Assembly (NCBI RefSeq): GCF_046115505.1
Contig: NZ_CP170736.1
Coordinates: forward strand, 310,001-374,000
From: Dellaglioa kimchii
Lineage (GTDB): Bacteria; Bacillota; Bacilli; Lactobacillales; Lactobacillaceae
Direction: 5' to 3'
Length of the DNA stretch: 64,000 nucleotides
Shown here: piece by piece, positions 36,505 to 43,982 of the stretch
How the letters are laid out: every line of letters starts with the position of its first letter
Position numbering within the stretch: the first letter of the stretch is position 1
Made by a program: the position numbers and the translations under genes
The notes under the pieces: generated by a model
Database searches by the model: none
Seen by the model: only the letters and a program-made list of their open reading frames with translations
Told to the model about the DNA's origin: nothing

Positions 36505-36650
36505 TGATTAGGTAAAGCTAGCCGTTTACAGTAATCTATGATATTCTAATAAAGAATCCAAAATTTCACTTAGATTTAGTTGTATGAGCGTAGATTTAAC
36601 CAGGTTATTTTAAGACGAGATAAAAAGTTTCAGTATTCTTTAAATAGGTA

Positions 36651-36679
36651 TTTACAAAACTCTAAACAGTCTATATAAT
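36651..36679 (+). promoter_or_regulatory. tuf promoter P1
   Basis: TTTACA, a 17-base spacer and TATAAT, the strongest match in the 315-base gap before tuf. The rest of the gap upstream (36505-36650) shows nothing I can support. Confidence 0.7.
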
Positions 36680-36691
36680 ATTTTAAGGATT

Positions 36692-36735
36692 CTTCTTTAT
36701 TTGATGATAATGTATTTTGTTATTAAATAAAGAAG
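36692..36735 (+). repeat. 11-bp inverted repeat in the tuf leader
   Basis: CTTCTTTATTT at 36692-36702 and its exact complement AAATAAAGAAG at 36725-36735 flank 22 bases. It lies in the transcript from P1 and covers the -35 and spacer of P2. No T run follows, so it is not a normal terminator. Confidence 0.6.
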
Positions 36736-36744
36736 TAGTATAAT
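36717..36744 (+). promoter_or_regulatory. tuf promoter P2
   Basis: TTGTTA, 16 bases, TATAAT, 76 bases before the tuf ATG and in tandem with P1. Confidence 0.65.
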
Positions 36745-36819
36745 AAAAACAAAGAATCATCAGGGTTAGATTTTCTAAAACTGTTTTATTCTTACAAAAA
36801 CACTAGGAGGCTCTTATTC

Positions 36820-38007
36820 ATGGCAAAAGAACATTACGAACGAACAAAACCCCATGTTAATATTGGTACTATTGGACATGTCGATCATGGGAAGACAACT
36901 TTAACAGCTGCAATTAGTAAAGTATTATCAGACAACGGTTTCGGTGAAGCAGCAGATTTCGCTTCAATCGATGCTGCACCTGAAGAACGTGAACGTGGTA
37001 TTACTATCAATACTGCCCATGTTGAATACGAAACAGCTGCACGTCATTACGCACATATCGATGCTCCAGGACATGCTGATTACGTTAAAAACATGATCAC
37101 TGGTGCTGCACAAATGGATGGTGCTATCTTAGTTGTAGCCGCAACTGATGGCCCTATGCCTCAAACACGTGAACATATCTTACTTGCTCGCCAAGTTGGT
37201 GTTGATTACCTTATCGTGTTCTTAAACAAAACTGATTTGGTTGATGATGAAGAATTATTAGACCTTGTAGAAATGGAAGTTCGTGAATTATTAAGCGAAT
37301 ATGATTTCCCAGGCGATGATATTCCTGTTATCCGCGGTTCAGCTCTTAAAGCCCTTGAAGGCGATCCAGAAGCTGTAAAACAAGTTGAATTATTAATGGA
37401 TACTGTTGATTCATACATCCCAACACCAGTTCGTCCTACAGACCAACCATTCTTAATGCCAGTTGAAGATGTATTTACAATTACTGGTCGTGGAACTGTT
37501 GCTTCAGGTCGTATCGATCGTGGTACAGTTAAAGTCGGAGACGATATTGAAATTGTTGGTTTACATGAAGATGTTCTTAAAACAACAGTTACAGGTATCG
37601 AAATGTTCCGTAAAACACTTGACGAAGGTGAAGCCGGCGATAACGTTGGTGCTTTACTCCGTGGTGTTGATCGCGAACAAATCGAACGTGGACAAGTTCT
37701 TGCACAACCTGGTTCAATCAAAACTCACAAATTATTCAAAGGCGAAGTTTATATCCTTTCTAAGGAAGAAGGTGGACGTCATACTCCATTCTTCTCAAAC
37801 TACCGTCCTCAATTCTTCTTCCATACAACTGATGTTACTGGTGTTATTGAATTACCAGAAGGTGTAGAAATGGTTATGCCTGGTGATAACGTTACATTTA
37901 CAGTATCATTAATCGCCCCAGTTGCTATTGAAAAAGGTCTTAAATTTACTGTTCGTGAAGGTGGCCGTACTGTTGGTGCCGGAGTCGTTTCAGAAATTGA
38001 TGATTAA
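36820..38007 (+). CDS. tuf: elongation factor Tu
   Basis: A 395-residue GTPase that delivers aminoacyl-tRNA to the ribosome. G1 is GHVDHGKTTLTAA at residues 19-31, the effector region ERGITINTAHVEYE near 57, G3 DAPGHADYVKNM near 82 and G4 NKTDLVDD near 137. Codon choice looks more biased than in neighbouring genes, as expected for a highly expressed gene. AGGAGG precedes the ATG, with tandem promoters upstream and a terminator downstream. Confidence 0.98.
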   Translation: MAKEHYERTKPHVNIGTIGHVDHGKTTLTAAISKVLSDNGFGEAADFASIDAAPEERERGITINTAHVEYETAARHYAHIDAPGHADYVKNMITGAAQMDGAILVVAATDGPMPQTREHILLARQVGVDYLIVFLNKTDLVDDEELLDLVEMEVRELLSEYDFPGDDIPVIRGSALKALEGDPEAVKQVELLMDTVDSYIPTPVRPTDQPFLMPVEDVFTITGRGTVASGRIDRGTVKVGDDIEIVGLHEDVLKTTVTGIEMFRKTLDEGEAGDNVGALLRGVDREQIERGQVLAQPGSIKTHKLFKGEVYILSKEEGGRHTPFFSNYRPQFFFHTTDVTGVIELPEGVEMVMPGDNVTFTVSLIAPVAIEKGLKFTVREGGRTVGAGVVSEIDD

Positions 38008-38028
38008 TTTTTAATTAATTAAAAAAAG

Positions 38029-38063
38029 AAATTCGGAAAGCTTTTGCTTTTCGAATTTTTTTT
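38029..38063 (+). terminator. intrinsic terminator of tuf
   Basis: AAATTCGGAAAGC pairs with GCTTTTCGAATTT across TTTT, followed by T's. Confidence 0.9.
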
Positions 38064-38156
38064 TATAACCATTTACAATCTAGTAATGATACGGTAAAAT
38101 AGACAAGTATATAAATAGTACGAATATAAAATTTTTGTTCTACCGGAGGGAAAACA

Positions 38157-39455
38157 ATGTCAGCAAAATTTGAAAAAACAGGTAAAAACAATGGAGAAAT
38201 AACATTCGAAATTGAAACTGATAAAATTAAAGAAGGATTGGAAAAAGCTTTCTTAAAAGTTAAGAAAGATTTAACTGTTCCTGGATTCCGTAAAGGAAAA
38301 GTTTCACGTCAAGTATTTAACAGAATGTATGGTGAAGAATCATTATACGAAGATGCTTTAAACATTCTATTGCCAGAAGCATACGAAAAGGCACTTGAAG
38401 AAGTTAAAGTATCACCCGTTGATCAACCTGATATTAACATTGATAGTTTAGAAAAAGATTCTACATGGGTCCTTAAAGCTAAAGTTACACTTCAACCAGA
38501 AGTTGAATTAGGTGACTATAAAGGATTAACTGTTCCTAAACAATCACGTCGAGTAACTAAAAAAGACGTAGAAGATAGTTTAGAAGCAAAACGTCAACAA
38601 CAAGCTGAACTTGTACTTAAAGAAGACGAAGCAGCTATTTCTGGCGACACTGTTATCATTGATTTTGAAGGTAAAGTTGATGGCGTTGCATTTGATGGTG
38701 GAAAATCAGAAAATTATACTCTTGAATTAGGTTCAAATTCATTTATTCCTGGATTTGAAGACCAATTGGTAGGACATAAAGCTGGAGAGGATGTTGACGT
38801 AAAAGTTACATTCCCTGAAGATTACCAAGCTGAAGACTTACGTGGTAAAGAAGCAGTATTTGCTGTTAAAGTTCATGAAGTCAAAGGCAAAGAACTTCCA
38901 GAAATGGATGATGAATTTGCTAAAGATGTTGATGAAGAAGTTAATACGCTTGAAGAATTACAAGCAAAAACAAAAGATCAAATTAAAGAAACAAAAGAAG
39001 CTGCAGCTAAGGAAGCAATTCAAGATGCAGCAATTGAATTAGCAGTTGATAATGCTAAAGTTGATGAAATTCCTAATTCAATGATTGAAGAAGATGTTCA
39101 TCGCCAAATGGATCAATACCTTGCAAATATGCAACAACAAGGAATTGACACAAAGATGTACTTCCAATTAACAGGAACAAGTGAAGACGATTTACACAAA
39201 CAATTTGAAGAAGGCGCAGAACGTCGTGTTAAAACAAATCTTGTGTTAGAAGCTATCGTTGCCGCTGAAAAAATTGAACCTTCTGAAGAAGAAGTTTCAT
39301 CTGAAATATCAAACTTAGCAGAACAATATGGTATGGAAGAAGAAGCAGTTCGTTCTGCTCTTTCAGACGATATGGTAAAACATGATATTGCTATCAAGAA
39401 AGTTGTTGACGAGTTAGCTGACTCAGCAGTTGAAGAAGCAAAAATGAAAAAATAA
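38157..39455 (+). CDS. tig: trigger factor
   Basis: A 432-residue ribosome-bound chaperone and peptidyl-prolyl isomerase that meets nascent chains at the tunnel exit. The ribosome-binding signature GFRKGKVSRQVFNRMYG is near residue 43. The FKBP-type PPIase domain (SGDTVIIDFEGKVDGVAFDG) is at about 160-245, and the helical arm region completes the C-terminus. CGGAGGG precedes the ATG. It is followed by its own terminator and then clpX, the standard tig-clpX order. Confidence 0.97.
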   Translation: MSAKFEKTGKNNGEITFEIETDKIKEGLEKAFLKVKKDLTVPGFRKGKVSRQVFNRMYGEESLYEDALNILLPEAYEKALEEVKVSPVDQPDINIDSLEKDSTWVLKAKVTLQPEVELGDYKGLTVPKQSRRVTKKDVEDSLEAKRQQQAELVLKEDEAAISGDTVIIDFEGKVDGVAFDGGKSENYTLELGSNSFIPGFEDQLVGHKAGEDVDVKVTFPEDYQAEDLRGKEAVFAVKVHEVKGKELPEMDDEFAKDVDEEVNTLEELQAKTKDQIKETKEAAAKEAIQDAAIELAVDNAKVDEIPNSMIEEDVHRQMDQYLANMQQQGIDTKMYFQLTGTSEDDLHKQFEEGAERRVKTNLVLEAIVAAEKIEPSEEEVSSEISNLAEQYGMEEEAVRSALSDDMVKHDIAIKKVVDELADSAVEEAKMKK

Positions 39456-39493
39456 ATAATTAATCGGATATTTTGATTAATCATTTTGAATGA

Positions 39494-39528
39494 GATTGAA
39501 GCGAGTTTATTAGCTTCAATCTTTTTTG
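39494..39528 (+). terminator. intrinsic terminator of tig
   Basis: GATTGAAGC pairs with GCTTCAATC across ten bases, followed by six T. Confidence 0.88.
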
Positions 39529-39628
39529 TTAAATACATTTGAACGTAAATATTCGCGAAATATTGCTTTATTTGGTACTATAGGTATGCATAAAGTAAAA
39601 GATGAGAAGAAAAATACGAGGTGGTAAA

Positions 39629-40888
39629 ATGTTCGAAAATACTGAAGAAGGCGGACCCGTAAATTGTTCTTTTTGCGGTAAGTCACAAGATCAAGTAATG
39701 AAAATCGTTGCTGGACCTGGTGTTTATATTTGTAATGAATGTGTTGATTTATGTAAGGAAATTATCGACGAGGAATTCAGGGAACAAATGGATTCTGAAC
39801 CATTACTTGTATTAAAACCACAAGCAATTATGAATAAATTGAATGATTATGTAATTGGGCAAGATCAATCTAAAAAAACGTTGTCAGTTGCGGTTTATAA
39901 TCATTATAAACGAGTTAATCATATGCTTGAAGTTGACGAAGATAATGACGAAACAGAATTACAAAAAAGTAATATTTGTTTAGTTGGTCCTACGGGATCA
40001 GGTAAGACATATTTAGCACAAAGTTTAGCTAAAATTTTAAACGTACCATTTGCTATTGCAGATGCCACTACTTTAACTGAGGCTGGATATGTTGGTGAAG
40101 ATGTTGAAAATATCCTTTTAAAATTATTGCAAAGTGCAGATTATGATGTTGCAAAAGCTGAAAAAGGAATTATCTACATTGATGAAATCGATAAAATTGC
40201 TAAGAAGAGTGAGAATGTTTCAATTACACGTGATGTATCAGGTGAGGGTGTTCAACAGGCACTTTTAAAGATTCTTGAAGGTACTATTGCAAGTGTTCCG
40301 CCTCAAGGTGGACGTAAGCACCCACAACAAGAATTAATTCAAATTGATACTAAGAATATTTTATTTATTGTTGGTGGAGCATTTGCTGGAATTGAAACAA
40401 TGGTCAAAAATCGATTAGGCGATAAAACGATTGGTTTCGGTGCTGAATCTAATTCTGAAACTATTGATGAACAAAATAGTGTTATGCAACAAATCATTCC
40501 AGAAGATTTATTAAAATTTGGATTAATTCCTGAATTTGTTGGTCGTTTACCAATTATGACAGCTTTAGAAGAATTAAAAGAAGAAGATTTAGTTCGAATT
40601 TTAACGGAACCTAAAAATGCATTGGTTAAACAATATACAAAACTTGTTGAATTAGATGGTGTGACGCTTGAATTCGAACCTGAGGCATTGTCACGAGTTG
40701 CCGAACTTGCTATTAAGCGAGATACTGGGGCACGAGGTTTGCGATCTATTATTGAAGAAACAATGCGTGATGTTATGTTTGATATTCCAAGCCAAGAAGA
40801 CATCGAGCGCGTAATTATCACTAAAGCAACAGTTGATCAAACTGATGGTCCTGTAATAATTAAAGGGAGCAAGAAAGCAGCATCTTAA
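39629..40888 (+). CDS. clpX: ClpX, ATPase subunit of the ClpXP protease
   Basis: A 419-residue AAA+ unfoldase that recognises substrates, including ssrA-tagged proteins, and feeds them to ClpP. The zinc-binding domain has cysteines at 13, 16, 35 and 38 (CSFCGK, CNECVDLC). Walker A is GPTGSGKTYLAQ, Walker B is IIYIDEIDKIA, and RDTGARGLRSIIE is the sensor II region. I start at ATG 39629 because ACGAGGTGG is just upstream; the ATG at 39602 would add nine unlikely basic residues. No CtsR box is obvious upstream. Confidence 0.97.
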   Translation: MFENTEEGGPVNCSFCGKSQDQVMKIVAGPGVYICNECVDLCKEIIDEEFREQMDSEPLLVLKPQAIMNKLNDYVIGQDQSKKTLSVAVYNHYKRVNHMLEVDEDNDETELQKSNICLVGPTGSGKTYLAQSLAKILNVPFAIADATTLTEAGYVGEDVENILLKLLQSADYDVAKAEKGIIYIDEIDKIAKKSENVSITRDVSGEGVQQALLKILEGTIASVPPQGGRKHPQQELIQIDTKNILFIVGGAFAGIETMVKNRLGDKTIGFGAESNSETIDEQNSVMQQIIPEDLLKFGLIPEFVGRLPIMTALEELKEEDLVRILTEPKNALVKQYTKLVELDGVTLEFEPEALSRVAELAIKRDTGARGLRSIIEETMRDVMFDIPSQEDIERVIITKATVDQTDGPVIIKGSKKAAS

Positions 40889-41026
40889 AGTCTTGTTAGA
40901 GTATAGTCATTTAAAGACTGTCAAATATAGTGAGTACACTCTAAAAAAAAGACATAGTAATGAATATAAATGTAGTATAATGAATTTAAGGTTAATAATT
41001 TTAATAAATAATAAAGGGTGGACGTC

Positions 41027-42094
41027 ATGAATAAAACAATAAAAAAAGCGATTTTGTTCGGATTTTCTGGGGTATTGTTGGGTGGACTTGGGTTATTCAA
41101 TAAGTCTGTTGAAGCTAAGGCTCCTGCAAATAATATTGGGTACAGTGTTCAAAGTATTCAATCTGATAAACAAGTTAAAGCTAGTTTGAAACAATCATAC
41201 TTTGATTTGAAATTGGATGCTAAGGAAAAAGAAACGATTTCAGTTAAAATCTTTAATTCATCAGACAAAGCATTAAAAATTCGTAATGCTGTTTATACAG
41301 CATCTACAAATGATAATGGTCAGCTTGAATATGCAAAAGAATTAGCAAAAAAGAATATTGATAAATCAATGAAATATCCTTTAGCTTCACTTACTAAGTT
41401 AGATTCAGGTAGTGTCGTAACAGTTCCTGCTAAAGGAAGTAAAATCGTTAAGGCTACAATTACTATGCCAAAAGATAGTTTCAACGGTGTTTTGTTAGGT
41501 AGCTGGTATTTTGAAAAAGTTGATAATTCAACTAAAGAAACAAGTAATAAAAAAGGGATTTCAATTTCAAATGCATATTCATATGCAATTGGAATTAAAA
41601 TTTTAGAGAAGAAGACGGTTGAACCAAATATGAATTTATTATCAGTTAAAGCTGGTATGAGAAACTATCGTAAAGGTGTATTCCCTGTATTCCAAAACGA
41701 TAAAGCCGTAATTATTCCTAAATTGACAATTAAATCTGAAATTATGAAAAAGGGTTCAACAGATGTTTTAGAAAATACAACATTAAAGAACCTATCAATG
41801 GCTCCTAATTCAAATTTCAAATTCCCAATGCTTTATGACAAGGGTCAATTAGAAGCTGGAGACTACACATTAAAGGCTGTAGCAACAAGTGGTAAAAACA
41901 CTTGGAAATTCAATAAAAACTTCACAATTACAAATGATGATGCAAGTAAGTACAACAAAGATGCTATTGGAGATCCACAAAAAGCAACAAATCCGCTATG
42001 GTATGTTGCTTTAGGTCTTGGTCTCGCAATCCTAGTGATACTAATCTTTTTCCTTATTAAAAGATATGTTGATAAGAAAAAAGCTGATAAGTAA
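41027..42094 (+). CDS. DUF916/DUF3324 cell-surface protein (WxL-interacting type)
   Basis: A 355-residue surface protein: signal peptide (about residues 1-27), two extracellular Ig-like regions (DUF916, then DUF3324), and a C-terminal membrane helix (about 326-348) with a KRYVDKKKADK tail. The SYFDLKLDAKEKETISVKIF stretch near 56 is typical of DUF916. Such proteins bind WxL proteins and peptidoglycan, and a WxL-like gene overlaps its 3' end. ATG 41027 has AAAGGGTGG upstream. A TATAAT at 40976-40981 suggests its own promoter. Confidence 0.87.
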   Translation: MNKTIKKAILFGFSGVLLGGLGLFNKSVEAKAPANNIGYSVQSIQSDKQVKASLKQSYFDLKLDAKEKETISVKIFNSSDKALKIRNAVYTASTNDNGQLEYAKELAKKNIDKSMKYPLASLTKLDSGSVVTVPAKGSKIVKATITMPKDSFNGVLLGSWYFEKVDNSTKETSNKKGISISNAYSYAIGIKILEKKTVEPNMNLLSVKAGMRNYRKGVFPVFQNDKAVIIPKLTIKSEIMKKGSTDVLENTTLKNLSMAPNSNFKFPMLYDKGQLEAGDYTLKAVATSGKNTWKFNKNFTITNDDASKYNKDAIGDPQKATNPLWYVALGLGLAILVILIFFLIKRYVDKKKADK

Positions 42095-42581
42095 GTATTT
42101 AATATTATTATTTATTTTATTTTTCAGTATGCTCGTGACACTTAAAAGTGTGTCTGCAGACATAACATATGGGTACAGTACGTTACCTAATATGGTTAAC
42201 AAATATGTTAAGAAAAATAATTCAGAATATGCAATTTATTCTGATAGTAATAATAGAGAATCACCTTATTTGCAAATAATCGCAACTGATGGATTGACAC
42301 CATCATGGCAATTGAGAGGTAGGCTACAATATAAGTCAAACGATATTGTACATGTTGACTTATTTCGGCCAAAGTTACAGTCTGGATTAAAGAATATGCC
42401 AAGAACTTATGGTGATCTAATTTCTGGAGATTCAACTAATATAACAGCAAATGCTAAAGATAGTAGTGGGGAATATTTATTTTATTGGCCCAATACTTTA
42501 ATTCAAATTTTGACAACGCATGTGGTAACATATTCGGAAGTACAAATAATTTGGATTATCCAAACGGCAGCAACAAAATAA
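42066..42581 (+). CDS. short WxL-domain-like secreted protein
   Basis: A 171-residue protein with a signal peptide (about residues 1-31, ending SVSA) and a single domain. It has a first WxL-like motif in TPSWQLRGRLQ near 78 and a C-terminal YSEVQIIWIIQTA near 155, matching the distal Y-x-W-x-L end of WxL domains. WxL domains attach proteins non-covalently to peptidoglycan. It overlaps the DUF916 gene by 29 bases without an obvious ribosome site, suggesting translational coupling. The sequence is divergent, so the family call is tentative. Confidence 0.6.
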   Translation: MLIRKKLISKYLILLFILFFSMLVTLKSVSADITYGYSTLPNMVNKYVKKNNSEYAIYSDSNNRESPYLQIIATDGLTPSWQLRGRLQYKSNDIVHVDLFRPKLQSGLKNMPRTYGDLISGDSTNITANAKDSSGEYLFYWPNTLIQILTTHVVTYSEVQIIWIIQTAATK

Positions 42582-42627
42582 AAGCTTTACAACATCGAAT
42601 TATTTAATTCATGTTGTAAAGCTTTTT
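42580..42627 (+). terminator. intrinsic terminator after the WxL locus
   Basis: AAAGCTTTACAACAT pairs with ATGTTGTAAAGCTTT, followed by T's. It ends the DUF916-WxL pair. Confidence 0.88.
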
Positions 42628-42700
42628 GATTCAGATTAAGTTACATTAACACATTTTTATATGGTAAAATGGTTTGAGTATTGAAAGGAAGGTGTTTAAT

Positions 42701-43306
42701 ATGGATGTTCATAATGTTGAACTTGTTATGAGTGCCGTTGCACCAGCACAGTATCCAACAGATGGTATTCCTGAGATTGCACTGTCAGGACGTTCTAATG
42801 TTGGAAAATCATCATTAATAAATACGTTAATAAATCGTAAAAGTTATGCGAGAACTTCTAGTCAGCCTGGAAAAACGCAAACATTGAACTTTTATAACGT
42901 GGAACAAAAATTATTTTTCGTAGATGTTCCAGGATATGGATATGCAAAAGTGTCAAAAACAGAACGTGCAAAGTGGGGACAAATGATTGAAACCTATTTA
43001 GCAGAACGTACTTCTTTAAGAGGGGTTATTTCATTAGTTGATGCTCGATATGAGCCAACAAAATTAGATGTTCAAATGGTTGATTTTCTTCATTATTACG
43101 ATATTCCTGTATTGGTTGTTGCGACAAAGAGTGACAAAATTTCTCGTGGTAAGTGGAATCAACATGAGAGTATCATAAGACGTTCATTGTCTTTGACACC
43201 TGAAGATGATTTTGTTTTATTTTCGGCTCAAGACAAATCTGGAAAAGAAGAGATTTGGCAATGGATTGAAAGTCATACAGAACTAGGAGAAAAAAATGGA
43301 ATTTAA
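42701..43306 (+). CDS. engB: ribosome biogenesis GTPase EngB (YsxC)
   Basis: A 201-residue GTPase required for late 50S subunit assembly. G1 is GRSNVGKSSLIN near residue 30, the switch region is TSSQPGKTQTLNFYN near 55, G3 is DVPGYGYAKV near 76 and G4 is TKSDK near 143. ATG 42701 is preceded by AAAGGAAGG; an upstream GTG-type start would include that site. It overlaps the next gene by 11 bases. Confidence 0.96.
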   Translation: MDVHNVELVMSAVAPAQYPTDGIPEIALSGRSNVGKSSLINTLINRKSYARTSSQPGKTQTLNFYNVEQKLFFVDVPGYGYAKVSKTERAKWGQMIETYLAERTSLRGVISLVDARYEPTKLDVQMVDFLHYYDIPVLVVATKSDKISRGKWNQHESIIRRSLSLTPEDDFVLFSAQDKSGKEEIWQWIESHTELGEKNGI

Positions 43307-43589
43307 TGAATATCAAGAAGCAGCAAATCGCACGTTATATGGAACTGAACAAGTTTTAACAAATTGTGCATTAGGTGTTGCGGCTGAAGGTGGACAATTA
43401 GTTGATTTAATTAAAGATTATACTTTTAAAGGTCGAGAATTAGATAAAGTGAAATTAACTAAAGAAATGGGAGATGTACTTTGGTATTTATCCCAAATTG
43501 CTGAATGGGCCGATATTGAATTTGATGATGTTGCAAGAGATAATATTTTAAAATTAAATAAACGTTACCCAGATGGATTTAAAAAATAA
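43296..43589 (+). CDS. MazG-like nucleotide pyrophosphohydrolase family protein
   Basis: A 97-residue protein of the MazG-like all-alpha NTP pyrophosphatase fold, possibly removing aberrant nucleotides. It has NEYQEAANRT at the start, AAEGGQLVDLIKD near residue 30 and the second metal motif KEMGDVLWYLSQ near 52. The first motif is normally E-x-G-E; here it reads EGGQ, so one metal-binding acid is Gln, which may lower activity. Its start overlaps the engB end, so the two are co-translated. Confidence 0.82.
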   Translation: MEFNEYQEAANRTLYGTEQVLTNCALGVAAEGGQLVDLIKDYTFKGRELDKVKLTKEMGDVLWYLSQIAEWADIEFDDVARDNILKLNKRYPDGFKK

Positions 43590-43629
43590 AAAAATTCAGA
43601 TAAGTTTATAAACTTATCTGAATTTTTTT
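43590..43629. terminator. bidirectional terminator after MazG-like gene
   Basis: AAATTCAGATAAGTT pairs with AACTTATCTGAATTT across four bases, with A and T runs on both sides. The leftward small gene ends inside it. Confidence 0.92.
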
Positions 43630-43780
43630 ATTTTTTAGGTTTCGATTCTTTAACATCAGAACTAGGCTTCTCTTCCGTTTCTGAAGACTTAAGTTCAACT
43701 TTAGCAGGATCTTTAGGGTCAAGTGCAAATTTATCAAATAAACTTTCCAAGTTATCTTGGCGTTGGATTTTTAAGCTCAT
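43628..43780 (-). CDS. small acidic/lysine-rich protein, SPJ_0845-like
   Basis: A 50-residue ORF with an excellent ribosome site (AAGGAGG, 8 bases before ATG) and a terminator at its end. It begins MSLKIQRQDNLESLFDKFAL, and the second half is a charged, disordered-looking tail ending SKPKK. It resembles a family of very short lactic-acid-bacterial proteins annotated SPJ_0845, whose role is unknown; I make that link from memory of the N-terminal pattern. Leftward and monocistronic. Confidence 0.65.
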   Translation of the reverse strand: MSLKIQRQDNLESLFDKFALDPKDPAKVELKSSETEEKPSSDVKESKPKK

Positions 43781-43908
43781 AATTGTAGCCTCCTTATGTA
43801 AATATAGAATAACAGTTTATTAAAATGAATACAAGACAACTGATTAATGCATAAAAAGCGCTTTAAATAACTTTTATATGTATAAAATCATTTATTATGT
43901 GTATTTAA

Positions 43909-43937
43909 TTGCATAAAAAATCTTTGTAGCATATAAT
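43909..43937 (+). promoter_or_regulatory. promoter of the amino-acid ABC transporter
   Basis: TTGCAT, a 17-base spacer and TATAAT, 45 bases before the gene. A palindrome AAAGCGCTTT at 43856-43865 lies about 45 bases upstream and could be a weak cre-like operator. Confidence 0.72.
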
Positions 43938-43982
43938 CGATTTATTCACTAATAAGAGAAATTAAAAAAGAGGAGTAAATTG

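Noticed and set aside
37206..37721. 171-codon leftward ORF inside tuf
   Set aside because: An antisense shadow of the biased tuf codons, low in complexity (Ser/Thr/Arg-rich) and without a ribosome site.
40339..40821. 160-codon leftward ORF inside clpX
   Set aside because: Antisense shadow of a conserved gene; no promoter, ribosome site or recognisable domain.
42490..42600. Possible frameshift truncating the WxL-like gene
   Set aside because: The main frame ends with YSEVQIIWIIQTA, which fits the distal WxL motif, while the other frames give nothing recognisable. The gene looks complete.
43628..43780. Apparent one-base frameshift in the 50-residue leftward gene
   Set aside because: Rechecking the bases around 43738-43745 showed three A's, not two. 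The frame is continuous.
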